Shown piece by piece: positions 6,156 through 13,189 of a stretch of DNA of 13,368 nt (positions are counted from its first letter, which is position 1; each line of letters begins with the position of its first letter). The notes beneath the pieces are model-generated. The model worked only from the letters and a program-made list of their open reading frames with translations. It was not told the DNA's origin and did no database searches. The stretch covers positions 1 through 13,368 of the forward strand of contig JAJNPX010000404.1 of assembly GCA_021155145.1 (NCBI GenBank). Reading direction: 5' to 3'. The translations under genes were made by a program, and so were the position numbers. Source of the DNA: Acidisarcina sp. (GTDB lineage Bacteria > Acidobacteriota > Blastocatellia > Pyrinomonadales > Pyrinomonadaceae).

Positions 6156-7520
6156 CTAAAAGAACCTAGACACGTCAAGGAACAACGTGAAGACCATCAG
6201 CAGCAGAATGATCCCAAGCCCTGCGAGCTGTATCTTTTCCTTGATCGCCAGCGAAAGCGTCGCGCCGAACCACGACATCACCTTCTCGATCCCGAGCACC
6301 ATGATCTGGCCGCCGTCGAGCAGCGGGATCGGAAGCAGGTTGAACACACCCAGGTTGAGGCTGATCACCGCCAGGATCGAGAACAGTCCGACGAACCCAT
6401 CCTCGCGCACCACATTTGAGATGATGCCGACGATACCGACCGGCCCGGCCAAACCCGCATCCTTGACCGCCCGCTGGCCGCTGAATAGCTGCCCGAATAC
6501 GCGGCCGGTGAGGGCGATGATCTCGTAATTCGAGTTGACCGCAAATGCCGCGGCGTCTGTAATGCCGGCAGGTTCGCGTACCGAGCTGCCCTTGCCCTGC
6601 AGTTCGATCCCGATCCGTGCCTGTCCCGTCTCGGTCATCGCTGCCGTCGCCACTAGCTGTTGGCGAACGCCGCCGCGCTCGACCACGATGTTCAGCGGCG
6701 ATTCCTTATTCTCCTGCACGAGCGACATGAAGTTCGTCACGTTCCTTACGTTCGAACCGTTGACCGCCACGATCTTGTCGCCGCTCTGCATGCCTGCGAG
6801 GGCCGCCGCGGAACCTTCCTCTACCTTGCGAACATATACGTCCTGCACGCCCGCATCGGGGCGCATATCCGTCTCTCCAAAGGCCTGCCCTTTTCGGTCG
6901 GCCTTGGTCGGCGTGATCGTCAGCGCGATCCGCTCTCCGCTGCGTTCTACCACGACCGGAACAGGCACATCGGGCGATATCGCCGCGCCCGTCTCGATCT
7001 TTCTCCAGGTCGGATTGTCTTCGCCGTCAAAGGCAACTATCCGGTCGCCCGCCTTGATACCTGCCTTTTCGGCCGCGCCATTCGGCACGACGTACGAGAT
7101 CATCGGGTCGGGGATGGCCGGTGTTCCGTACATCAGCGCGCCGAAGAACGGGATCGACAGGGCCAGAACGATATTCATGAACGGCCCGCCGAGCATCACG
7201 AGGAATTTCTGCCATCGCGGCCGAAGCTCGTAGAGTTCCTCCGCCGGCACCGACTCGTTTGCCGAATCGCCGCCCTCGAGCGGCGCCGTTGCCTCGTCAC
7301 CGTAGAGCTTTACATAGGCACCGAGCGGTATGGCAGAGATTCGGTAATCGGTATGCCCGACCTTGAACCCCCAGATCCGCGGCCCCAGACCGAAGAACGA
7401 ATACGCTTCGACCCGCATCCCGAACAGCTTGGCCACAATAAAATGGCCGAATTCGTGGATGTTGATCGCGATGCCGAGAACGAATATGACGGCTAAAATT
7501 ACTAATAAAATATCGGGCAT
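6156..7520 (-). CDS. rseP: RseP-type site-2 intramembrane zinc metalloprotease with two PDZ domains
   Basis: This 454-residue protein is of full family length. The zinc site HEFGH (22-26, ligands His22 and His26, catalytic Glu23) lies in the first membrane segment, and the third ligand is expected in NLLPIPLLDGG (Asp402). Two PDZ domains occupy the periplasmic loop, about 141-203 (VVPNGAAEKAGIKAGDRIVAFDG) and 227-291 (KVEEGSAAALAGMQSGDKIVAVNG). A GGP segment (111-113) marks the second hydrophobic region and a final membrane helix spans about 437-452. RseP cleaves anti-sigma factors and remnant signal peptides within the membrane. It follows dxr, as in many bacteria, after a 70 nt gap containing a 22-bp palindrome. 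No Shine-Dalgarno sequence precedes its ATG. The stop codon directly touches the right repeat of the four-helix-bundle unit. Confidence 0.96.
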   Translation of the reverse strand: MPDILLVILAVIFVLGIAINIHEFGHFIVAKLFGMRVEAYSFFGLGPRIWGFKVGHTDYRISAIPLGAYVKLYGDEATAPLEGGDSANESVPAEELYELRPRWQKFLVMLGGPFMNIVLALSIPFFGALMYGTPAIPDPMISYVVPNGAAEKAGIKAGDRIVAFDGEDNPTWRKIETGAAISPDVPVPVVVERSGERIALTITPTKADRKGQAFGETDMRPDAGVQDVYVRKVEEGSAAALAGMQSGDKIVAVNGSNVRNVTNFMSLVQENKESPLNIVVERGGVRQQLVATAAMTETGQARIGIELQGKGSSVREPAGITDAAAFAVNSNYEIIALTGRVFGQLFSGQRAVKDAGLAGPVGIVGIISNVVREDGFVGLFSILAVISLNLGVFNLLPIPLLDGGQIMVLGIEKVMSWFGATLSLAIKEKIQLAGLGIILLLMVFTLFLDVSRFF

Positions 7521-7533
7521 ATCAAAATAATAC

Positions 7534-7555
7534 GTAACAAACCGCGGTTTGTTAC
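7534..7555. promoter_or_regulatory. Perfect 22-bp palindrome between dxr and rseP
   Basis: The left half GTAACAAACCG is followed immediately by its exact reverse complement CGGTTTGTTAC. In RNA it would give a 9-bp stem with a CGCG loop, located 14 nt upstream of the rseP start codon; downstream on the minus strand is an A/T-rich GTATTATTTT tract. It could be a dimeric repressor operator, an attenuator-like hairpin or an mRNA processing site. The symmetry is plain; the role is inference. Confidence 0.5.
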
Positions 7556-7590
7556 CGGATTAGAACCTTTTACCGCAAGACTAGTTGTAA

Positions 7591-8772
7591 TCAATTAGCG
7601 GCTGCGGAACCTTCGATCGTTATTATAGCGCGTGAACGCGCCCATTCGTCGGCGCTGAGAACGGCATCCAGCGTATCGGCCGGAGCCGTTCCGTGCGCTT
7701 TCATCACAGTTTCATTCACCGCGGCGATCTCGCTGATCCGGATCTTTCCGTCCAGAAAGGCCTTCACCGCGATCTCGTTCGCAGCATTCAATACGGCGGG
7801 CATAGTGCCGCCCGCTCTGAGGGCTTCGAAAGCGAGCCTCAGGCACGGAAATCGTTCCAGGTCCGGTTCTTCGAACGTCAGGCTTCCGATCTTTGCCAGG
7901 TCGAGCGGCTCTAAACAGCCGGACGCGCGTTCCGGATATGTGAGCGCATACTGTATCGGGTGCTTCATATCCGTCACGCCAAGCTGTGCGATCACCGAGC
8001 CGTCGATCATCTCGACCATCGAATGGACGACCGATTGCGGATGTACGATGACCGAGATCTGGTCCGCATCGAAACCGAACAGCCAATGCGCCTCGATCAC
8101 CTCAAGCCCTTTGTTCATAAGGGTTGCGGAATCGATGGTGATCTTTTCACCCATGTTCCAATTCGGATGTGCCAGGGCTTCTTCGCGGGTCGCGGAGGCG
8201 ATCTGGTCTTTTGTCTTCTGGCGAAACGGGCCGCCCGATGCGGTCAGCACGAGCCGTTTTACCTCGCCGAGCTTTTCACCCCTGAGGCACTGGTGGATGG
8301 CGTTATGCTCGCTATCGACCGGCAGGATCTCCGCTCCGGACCGCGCCGCCGCTGCCGTCATCAGTTCGCCCGCCATTACGAGGGTTTCCTTGTTGGCCAG
8401 AGCGATCCGCTTGCCGGCCTCGATCGCGCGAAGCGTTGGCATAAAGCCAACCGCACCAACAGTTGCAGAAACAACAGTGTCGGCTTCGGCGTGGGTCGCG
8501 ACGGCGACCAACCCATTTTCGCCAAACTCGATCTTTGGTGCACCATCCGGGCCGCGGCCGTTCACGCGGAGCAGACGCGCGAGTTCCCCGGCGTGATCCT
8601 CTGTATCGACGGAGACCAATTCCGGCCCAAACTTTGCGACCTGCTCGGCAAACGTCTGCATATTTCGCCCCGCGGCCATCGCCACAACGCGAAAACCGCC
8701 CAGATGCTCAATTACTTTCAGGGTGTTGCAGCCGATCGAGCCGGTAGAACCGAGGATGGAGATGCCCTTCAT
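7591..8772 (-). CDS. dxr: 1-deoxy-D-xylulose 5-phosphate reductoisomerase
   Basis: Dxr converts DXP to MEP with NADPH and a divalent metal, the first committed MEP-pathway step. At 393 residues it is the normal size. The NADPH-binding GSTGSIG lies at 8-14, followed by an AAGRN loop. The metal-binding residues are in LPVDSEHNAI (Asp153, Glu155) and at Glu224 of MNKGLEVIEAHW. The substrate and flap region includes SGGPFR and HPNWNMGEKITIDSATLMNKGLE (202-224). A C-terminal alpha-helical domain covers about 315-393. The gene starts the minus-strand operon dxr-rseP-ispG, giving two MEP enzymes in the same transcription unit as a site-2 protease. The start codon is preceded only by a distant AAGG and no clear promoter is recognisable in the 212 nt divergent region. 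Confidence 0.97.
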   Translation of the reverse strand: MKGISILGSTGSIGCNTLKVIEHLGGFRVVAMAAGRNMQTFAEQVAKFGPELVSVDTEDHAGELARLLRVNGRGPDGAPKIEFGENGLVAVATHAEADTVVSATVGAVGFMPTLRAIEAGKRIALANKETLVMAGELMTAAAARSGAEILPVDSEHNAIHQCLRGEKLGEVKRLVLTASGGPFRQKTKDQIASATREEALAHPNWNMGEKITIDSATLMNKGLEVIEAHWLFGFDADQISVIVHPQSVVHSMVEMIDGSVIAQLGVTDMKHPIQYALTYPERASGCLEPLDLAKIGSLTFEEPDLERFPCLRLAFEALRAGGTMPAVLNAANEIAVKAFLDGKIRISEIAAVNETVMKAHGTAPADTLDAVLSADEWARSRAIITIEGSAAAN

Positions 8773-8840
8773 ACAAGAGAAATGAACCTTAGATTAGCAT
8801 AAACGCCATACTTTGGGCACGACGCTTGCGTTTTCTGCTG

Positions 8841-8850
8841 TTGCTAGCAA
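8841..8850. repeat. Short palindrome TTGCTAGCAA
   Basis: A perfect 10-bp palindrome in the divergent region between dxr and the Arg-rich secreted protein gene. It could be an operator half of a larger site, but its length alone is not strong evidence. Confidence 0.25.
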
Positions 8851-8862
8851 AGAGTGGGGCCC

Positions 8863-8945
8863 AAAACGATGCGTTTGCCCGGTATTCCATTCGAAAGAGC
8901 GGGCCTTGCAGATTCGAAACCGTTTAACGGCAAACGAAATCGTTT
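8863..8945 (+). promoter_or_regulatory. Inverted-repeat leader region upstream of the Arg-rich secreted protein gene
   Basis: AAACGATGCGTTTGCC (8864-8879) and GGCAAACGAAATCGTTT (8929-8945) are near-perfect reverse complements, differing by a two-base mismatch and one extra base, and the complementarity continues weakly outward into the flanking C and G runs. The 49-nt interval holds two copies of ATTCGAAA (8889-8896 and 8912-8919). The distal arm ends 28 nt before the AGGAGG of the next gene. It could fold as a long 5' UTR hairpin or be a regulator binding region. No promoter boxes are clear. Confidence 0.5.
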
Positions 8946-8973
8946 GGGGAACCGCCGCAAAAGCGATTTTTCG

Positions 8974-8980
8974 AGGAGGT
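8974..8980 (+). promoter_or_regulatory. Consensus ribosome binding site AGGAGGT
   Basis: A full-length anti-16S match directly before the ATG at 8985 (4 nt spacing). It is the strongest Shine-Dalgarno sequence in the window and the main reason to accept the small downstream gene. Confidence 0.85.
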
Positions 8981-8984
8981 CGTT

Positions 8985-9284
8985 ATGAAAAAACTATTGA
9001 TCATTTCGCTTATGTTGGTCACGGTCGGGATCGCCGCGCCGATGACCGAGGCAAAACCGTCGGCCGGCACGACATCGGTCGCCGTCCCGGAACCGCAGGT
9101 TTGGGGACGCCGCCGCGGCCGCAACTGGAACCGCGGGAGGGTACGGTCTGTGATCAGGACGCGGATCGTCTGGAGGTACGGACGCCGCTACCGCGAAACT
9201 TATCGCATAACCTATCTTCCGAACGGACGGACGCGCGTTCACGTTATCAGGCGTGTTCCACTGAATAGTTATCGCCGATACTAG
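8985..9284 (+). CDS. Small secreted arginine-rich protein, unknown function
   Basis: This 99-residue product has a signal peptide of about 23 residues (MKKLLIISLMLVTVGIAA..., cleavage likely after TEA). A short Pro/Ser/Thr/Val stretch follows (24-39). Residues 40-99 hold 20 arginines, no lysine and a single acidic residue (Glu71), with nine Trp/Tyr residues. Alternating patterns such as YRITYLPNGRTRVHVI (73-88) suggest beta-hairpins. I do not recognise the family. A strongly cationic, aromatic exported protein might bind nucleic acid, lipopolysaccharide or other anionic envelope material, or act as an antimicrobial; none of these is shown. The start is supported by AGGAGGT. Its TAG stop shares the tetramer CTAG with the stop of the convergent DUF1572 gene. 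It is probably expressed alone from the dxr divergent region. Confidence 0.75.
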   Translation: MKKLLIISLMLVTVGIAAPMTEAKPSAGTTSVAVPEPQVWGRRRGRNWNRGRVRSVIRTRIVWRYGRRYRETYRITYLPNGRTRVHVIRRVPLNSYRRY

Positions 9285-9907
9285 GCGATCTCGCGGGGCG
9301 ATCCGCTCTCGGTTTCCGTCCTGTCTTGCTCTGAGAAGTCGAGGGCCGATCCCATTCGGTCCGACTTCTCGACGCCGGCGGCCTGCCGGTCCGCCAGAAA
9401 TTGATTGAATTGGGCCGACCTGTTCCGCGGCACGCTGAGCGTTTTCCAATCGGAGGATCTGAGGTGTTTGGCAAGAAAGACGATCTGGCCGACGTGATAG
9501 GCGTAATGAGTAAGCTGCCGGTTTATCGCCTCAACTACCGAGTGTGGTTCGCCGCGTATCGTTATCGTCTTGGAGAGATCTTCTTCGGTCAGCGGTCCGA
9601 TCGCGTCGAACAGGGTCTGCCAGCCTGTTTCCCAAAACTCCGTCAGCGACTCTCGCGTATCCGCGATCAATTCAAACTCCGTATCGCGGTTGCGATCCGG
9701 TTTTTCGCCGTCCGTCGTCAGAAAGTCCCGCCAGCGTGAGTGCAGATTGCCCGCGATGTGCTTTACGATAACCGCTATCGAATTCGATTCGGCGTCGATC
9801 ACGGCAAAGAACTCCTCATCGCTCACCTGTTCGATCGCCCGCTCGGCAAGTTTCTTGTAATTGCGGAATGACAAAATCGCGTCGTCTTTGTAATTCTCTA
9901 AAAACAC
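9281..9907 (-). CDS. DinB-like protein, DUF1572 family
   Basis: A 208-residue four-helix DinB/YfiT-fold protein. Three histidines occur at the positions expected for the metal-binding triad: His50 in IVKHIAGN, and His134 and His138 in QLTHYAYHVGQI. The N-terminal LENYKDDAILSFRNYKKLAERAI helix and the HxxxH of the third helix are typical. Relatives include metal-dependent thiol transferases, but most DUF1572 members are uncharacterised, so no substrate is proposed. Start is GTG at 9907, preceded by AGG at about 8 nt and only 1 nt after the TAG of the SulP gene, so the two are probably translationally coupled. The last 35 or so residues are polar, look poorly conserved, and are encoded across a DNA hairpin (9333-9370). 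The stop overlaps the convergent secreted-protein gene by 4 bp. Confidence 0.88.
   Translation of the reverse strand: MFLENYKDDAILSFRNYKKLAERAIEQVSDEEFFAVIDAESNSIAVIVKHIAGNLHSRWRDFLTTDGEKPDRNRDTEFELIADTRESLTEFWETGWQTLFDAIGPLTEEDLSKTITIRGEPHSVVEAINRQLTHYAYHVGQIVFLAKHLRSSDWKTLSVPRNRSAQFNQFLADRQAAGVEKSDRMGSALDFSEQDRTETESGSPREIA
9333..9370. repeat. Long hairpin within the 3' end of the DUF1572 gene
   Basis: GAGAAGTCG (9333-9341) pairs with CGACTTCTC (9362-9370), and inside it CCGA (9346-9349) pairs with TCGG (9356-9359) around a six-base loop. No T-run follows on either strand. It lies about 50 bp from the convergent stop codons and could block read-through or protect mRNA 3' ends. Confidence 0.5.
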
Positions 9908-9908
9908 A

Positions 9909-11594
9909 CTATTGCCTCGTTCTCTCTATATCCCCTTGGTCAAGATGCTTTCGGGCGATCTCAAGAGCTCCGAAAATATCGGGAGCAAAATTCTTTCTAT
10001 CTACCAGATCAATAAAACCGCTGTTGCGCATCACGCGGTAGACCGAACGGGATACCGCAGAGAACACTATTATACAGCCGCTCGCGTGCGAATCCCTTAC
10101 AAGCTCTTCCAAAATATGGATGCCGCTCGCATCTATCGTAGGAACCTGGCGCATTCGCAGGATTATCACCTTCGGTTTATTGGCCACCACGCGGATCGAT
10201 TCCTTGAACTGGCTGACAGCACCAAAGAAAAGTGAGCCGTAAACCTCAAAGACCTCGATGCCTTTGGGTATGTCGATCTTTGACATGTCGCGGGACTTGA
10301 ACTCCTCGTCCTCGTCGAGCGTGTTGGTTATCACGTCGACACGCGATTCGGCAGACATCTTTTGCAGAAAGAGAAACGCCGCAAGCAGAATTCCGACCTG
10401 GATGGCCACCGTAAGCTCGATAAAAACGGTCAGCAGGAATGTCGCGAGAAGTACGGCGATGTCGCCTTTCGGGCTTTTAAGCAGATGCTTGAACTCACGC
10501 CATTCGCTCATGTTATAGGCAACGACGATGAGCACGGCCGCAAGCGTGGCCATCGGGATCATCGCGGCCCATTTCCCGATCAGAACCAAAACGAGCAGGA
10601 GAAAGACGGAATGGATAACGGCGGCGAATGGCGTTTTGCCGCCGCTCTTTATATTCGTCGCCGTGCGGGCGATCGCTCCCGTCGCCGGGATACCGCCGAA
10701 GACCGCCGATGCGATGTTTCCCGCCCCCTGGCCCACGAGTTCCATATTCGAGCGGTGCCGTGTTCCCGTCATTCCATCTGCCACCACTGACGACAGCAGC
10801 GATTCGAGGGCGGCGAGGATGGCGATGGTGATAGCGGGAGCGAACATCTGTTGAAAGATCGGCCAGGTAACCGTAGGCAGATGCGGCATCGGGAGGCCCG
10901 TCGGCATTCCGCCGAACCTTGACTCGATCGTATCTACCGGTAACTGGAAATACTGTACGGCGACCGTCACCGCGAGGATCGCGATCAACTGGCCCGGAAC
11001 GCGGTGCGTAACTTTAGGCCAGAGCACGATGATAAGCAGCGATGCGAGGCCCACGCCGACCGTGTTCAGATCGATATGCGAAATGTTTCGCGCATATTCG
11101 ATCCATTTTTCGACGAAGTCGGCCGGCACCTTCTCGATCCGTAAGCCTAGAATATCGCTTACCTGCGAAGAGAAAATTATCAGTGCGATGCCCGAAGTAA
11201 AGCCGACGATCACGGGATAGGGAACGAACTTCAACAAAGCCCCCATCCGCGCCAGGCCCATTATCACTAGCATCACGCCCGCAAGGAGGGTCGCCACAAC
11301 GAGGCCGTCATAACCGTATTTTTGGACGATGCCATAGACGATCACGACAAAGGCGCCCGTCGGGCCGCTGATCTGTACGCGGGAACCGCCAAGGATGGCG
11401 ATTACAAATCCCGCAACGATCGCCGTGTAAAGACCCTGCTCCGGCTTTACGCCCGATGCAATGGCGAGCGCGATCGAAAGCGGCAGGGCGACCACGCCGA
11501 CCGTGAGCCCGCCCATCAGATCGCCCTGGAACTGCTTGAACGTGTAACCCTCTTTCAGGACGGAGAGAAGTTTTGGCTCAAGCTTTCTGTGCAT
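9909..11594 (-). CDS. SulP (SLC26) family anion transporter with C-terminal STAS domain, DauA-like
   Basis: The 561-residue protein has the SulP membrane core (about 20-410): FQGDLMGGLTVGVVALPLSIALAIASGV (22-49), GLYTAIVAGFVIAILGGSRVQISGPTGAFVV (54-84), and the signature GQGAGNIASAVFGGIPATGAIARTATN (288-314). A cytoplasmic STAS domain covers about 440-550 and keeps DASG (488-491), so Ser490 is in the position phosphorylated in anti-sigma-factor antagonists. The N-terminal half closely resembles E. coli DauA, a C4-dicarboxylate transporter, but SulP members also carry sulfate, bicarbonate or chloride, so the substrate cannot be fixed from sequence. It is downstream of hisS by 85 nt and 1 nt upstream of the DUF1572 gene. 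The ATG has no strong Shine-Dalgarno sequence. Confidence 0.94.
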   Translation of the reverse strand: MHRKLEPKLLSVLKEGYTFKQFQGDLMGGLTVGVVALPLSIALAIASGVKPEQGLYTAIVAGFVIAILGGSRVQISGPTGAFVVIVYGIVQKYGYDGLVVATLLAGVMLVIMGLARMGALLKFVPYPVIVGFTSGIALIIFSSQVSDILGLRIEKVPADFVEKWIEYARNISHIDLNTVGVGLASLLIIVLWPKVTHRVPGQLIAILAVTVAVQYFQLPVDTIESRFGGMPTGLPMPHLPTVTWPIFQQMFAPAITIAILAALESLLSSVVADGMTGTRHRSNMELVGQGAGNIASAVFGGIPATGAIARTATNIKSGGKTPFAAVIHSVFLLLVLVLIGKWAAMIPMATLAAVLIVVAYNMSEWREFKHLLKSPKGDIAVLLATFLLTVFIELTVAIQVGILLAAFLFLQKMSAESRVDVITNTLDEDEEFKSRDMSKIDIPKGIEVFEVYGSLFFGAVSQFKESIRVVANKPKVIILRMRQVPTIDASGIHILEELVRDSHASGCIIVFSAVSRSVYRVMRNSGFIDLVDRKNFAPDIFGALEIARKHLDQGDIERTRQ

Positions 11595-11679
11595 AGAATC
11601 AAAGTCTGCTCATAGACTAAGTGACCCCTTGATAAATCCATAGGCTCCGCCTGTCCCTTGCGGCAAAGCCCTCCTCCTT

Positions 11680-13047
11680 TTACCCGAGCCTCCCTACCAC
11701 AATAGTTGAAACGTGATGACGATCAAGAGTCTCCTGTTCGCCGGTCTTCATATTCTTGACCGTCACGTTCCCCTCGGAGATCTCGTTCTCGCCGAGCACT
11801 GCGACGTAGGGCACGTTGATCGCGTCCGCATATTTGATCTGTTTACCGAGTTTGTCGGGTTCGGGATAGACGGTCACGCGAAGCCCGGCTTGGCGGAGGT
11901 CGGAGGCAAGCTTCAGGGACTCGGAGGTCGTCTCCTCGCTCCAGATCGTTACCATCACATCGGCCGGTGTCGATTCGGCGATCTCCGGCGGGAACATCCC
12001 TCGTTCGTCCATTACGACCAGGATACGCTCAAGCCCTAGCGAAAGGCCGCACGCCGGTATCTGCTCTTTGCCGAACATCCCGATCAGAGCGTCATAGCGG
12101 CCGCCGCCGGCTATTGAACCGGCAAGGTCGGCCACGTTGATCTCGATTATCGCACCCGTGTAATACGAGAGGCCGCGGGCAAGCGAAGGGTCTAGCTGTA
12201 CGGGGCAGCCGGCGGCGTACTTCAGAATTCGCCCCACATCCGTCAGCACCTCGTTACTGACTATATTGATCAGATTGCCGACGATCGTACGGTTGATGTC
12301 CTTGCCGTCTTCGACGATCTTTCGCGTTTCTTCGAATATCCCGAGAAGCATCTCCGCCGACTTATCCGCAATGCCACGGTCCGACAATTCTTTTGCTACG
12401 CCCTCGGCGCCGATCTTGTCCAGTTTGTCGATCGCGACAAGCGCATCGCCCTGCAGTTCCGGCGGTACGCCTGCCGTGTCGAGGATGTCAGAAAGTATCT
12501 CCCTGTGATTGAGGCGGATGATGAAATCGTCGAACCCGAGCCGCCGCAAGATAGCCGTGACCGCCGAGATCTGCTCGACCTCGACGGCCATCGAACCGGA
12601 GCCGATCGCATCGACGTCACACTGGTAGAACTCGCGAAATCTCCCCCGGGCCGGGCGGTCGGCCCGCCATACCGGCTGGATCTGATAGCGTTTGAAAAAC
12701 TTTGGCAGCTCGTTCTTGTTGTTCGCGACCACGCGTGCGAGCGGTACGGTCAGGTCGTAGCGGAGTGCAAGGTCGCTCAGGGCACGCTCGTTCACACTCG
12801 CGTTTCCGCCCGAACTTAGAGCTTCCTCGAGTTTCTCGCCGCGTTTAAGGATCTTGAAGATCAGCTGATTGCCTTCCTCGCCGTATTTTCCCATGAGCGT
12901 TTCGAGATTCTCGACCGCCGGCGTTTCGAGCGGCTCGAACCCATAGCTTTCGTAAACTTCCTTGATGATCCCGATCACGTAATTACGCTTGCGTACGTCA
13001 GCGGGTAGAAAATCGCGCATGCCGCGGGCTGGATTCGTCTTCGACAT
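11680..13047 (-). CDS. hisS: Histidyl-tRNA synthetase
   Basis: This class II aminoacyl-tRNA synthetase charges tRNA-His. At 455 residues it has GMRDFLP and the motif-1 helix and strand (9-50), motif 2 in RYQIQPVWRADRPARGRFREFYQCDVD (120-146), the histidine-specific loop RGLSYYTGAIIEI, AGGGRYD, and motif 3 in ACGLSLGLERILVVM. The C-terminal anticodon-binding domain begins about residue 360 with VMVTIWSEE and ends near VKNMKTGEQE. The KRYQIQPVWRADRP version of motif 2 and the RYDLTVPLAR segment resemble the Bacteroidota/eukaryote-like HisRS group rather than the E. coli FRRERPQKGRYRQF type; this grouping is from memory of the family. The ATG is followed by SKTNPARGMRDF. No Shine-Dalgarno sequence is visible, and the leader contains part of a palindromic repeat element. 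Confidence 0.97.
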   Translation of the reverse strand: MSKTNPARGMRDFLPADVRKRNYVIGIIKEVYESYGFEPLETPAVENLETLMGKYGEEGNQLIFKILKRGEKLEEALSSGGNASVNERALSDLALRYDLTVPLARVVANNKNELPKFFKRYQIQPVWRADRPARGRFREFYQCDVDAIGSGSMAVEVEQISAVTAILRRLGFDDFIIRLNHREILSDILDTAGVPPELQGDALVAIDKLDKIGAEGVAKELSDRGIADKSAEMLLGIFEETRKIVEDGKDINRTIVGNLINIVSNEVLTDVGRILKYAAGCPVQLDPSLARGLSYYTGAIIEINVADLAGSIAGGGRYDALIGMFGKEQIPACGLSLGLERILVVMDERGMFPPEIAESTPADVMVTIWSEETTSESLKLASDLRQAGLRVTVYPEPDKLGKQIKYADAINVPYVAVLGENEISEGNVTVKNMKTGEQETLDRHHVSTIVVGRLG

Positions 13048-13074
13048 AAGAGGCTATGTTACAGCAGAGAGGTA

Positions 13075-13189
13075 TTAGCCACGAATTGCACGAATCATAC
13101 TAATGGGATTGGGCGCCGTAAACACACCCTGCGTCCGCAAACGAGCCGATCGCCGATCGGGCCGTAATTCGTGATATGCGTGTGGCTAA
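13075..13189. repeat. Palindromic intergenic element upstream of hisS
   Basis: TTAGCCAC (13075-13082) and CACGAAT (13089-13095) on the left pair with GTGGCTAA (13182-13189) and ATTCGTG (13167-13173) on the right, giving a two-part inverted repeat around 71 nt. The left arm is itself a 9-bp tandem (CACGAATTG, CACGAATCA). A second hairpin, CCGATC-GCC-GATCGG, lies inside at 13146-13160. The right arm overlaps the stop codon of the hexapeptide-repeat gene at 13186-13188. Size and symmetry suggest a REP- or MITE-like repeat, or a structured RNA element; copy number cannot be checked here. Confidence 0.6.

Noticed and set aside
5660..6161. Target-site duplication ATAAAA / CTAAAA flanking the four-helix-bundle unit
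   Set aside because: The two hexamers differ at the first base, and the left one is not directly next to the repeat edge, so it is not convincing.
6660..7496. Plus-strand open frame of 278 codons
   Set aside because: Antisense shadow of rseP in a GC-rich gene; composition is Arg/His rich with no family motif.
7960..8802. Plus-strand open frame of 280 codons
   Set aside because: Antisense shadow of dxr without family features or ribosome binding site.
8813..9268. Plus-strand open frame of 151 codons overlapping the Arg-rich gene in another frame
   Set aside because: No ribosome binding site or motif; the overlapping 99-residue frame has a signal peptide and a consensus Shine-Dalgarno sequence.
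11595..11679. hisS-SulP gap considered as a terminator or leader hairpin
   Set aside because: Only short stems are present (for example AGTCT-AGACT at 11603-11618) and none is followed by a T-run; nothing there supports a site call.
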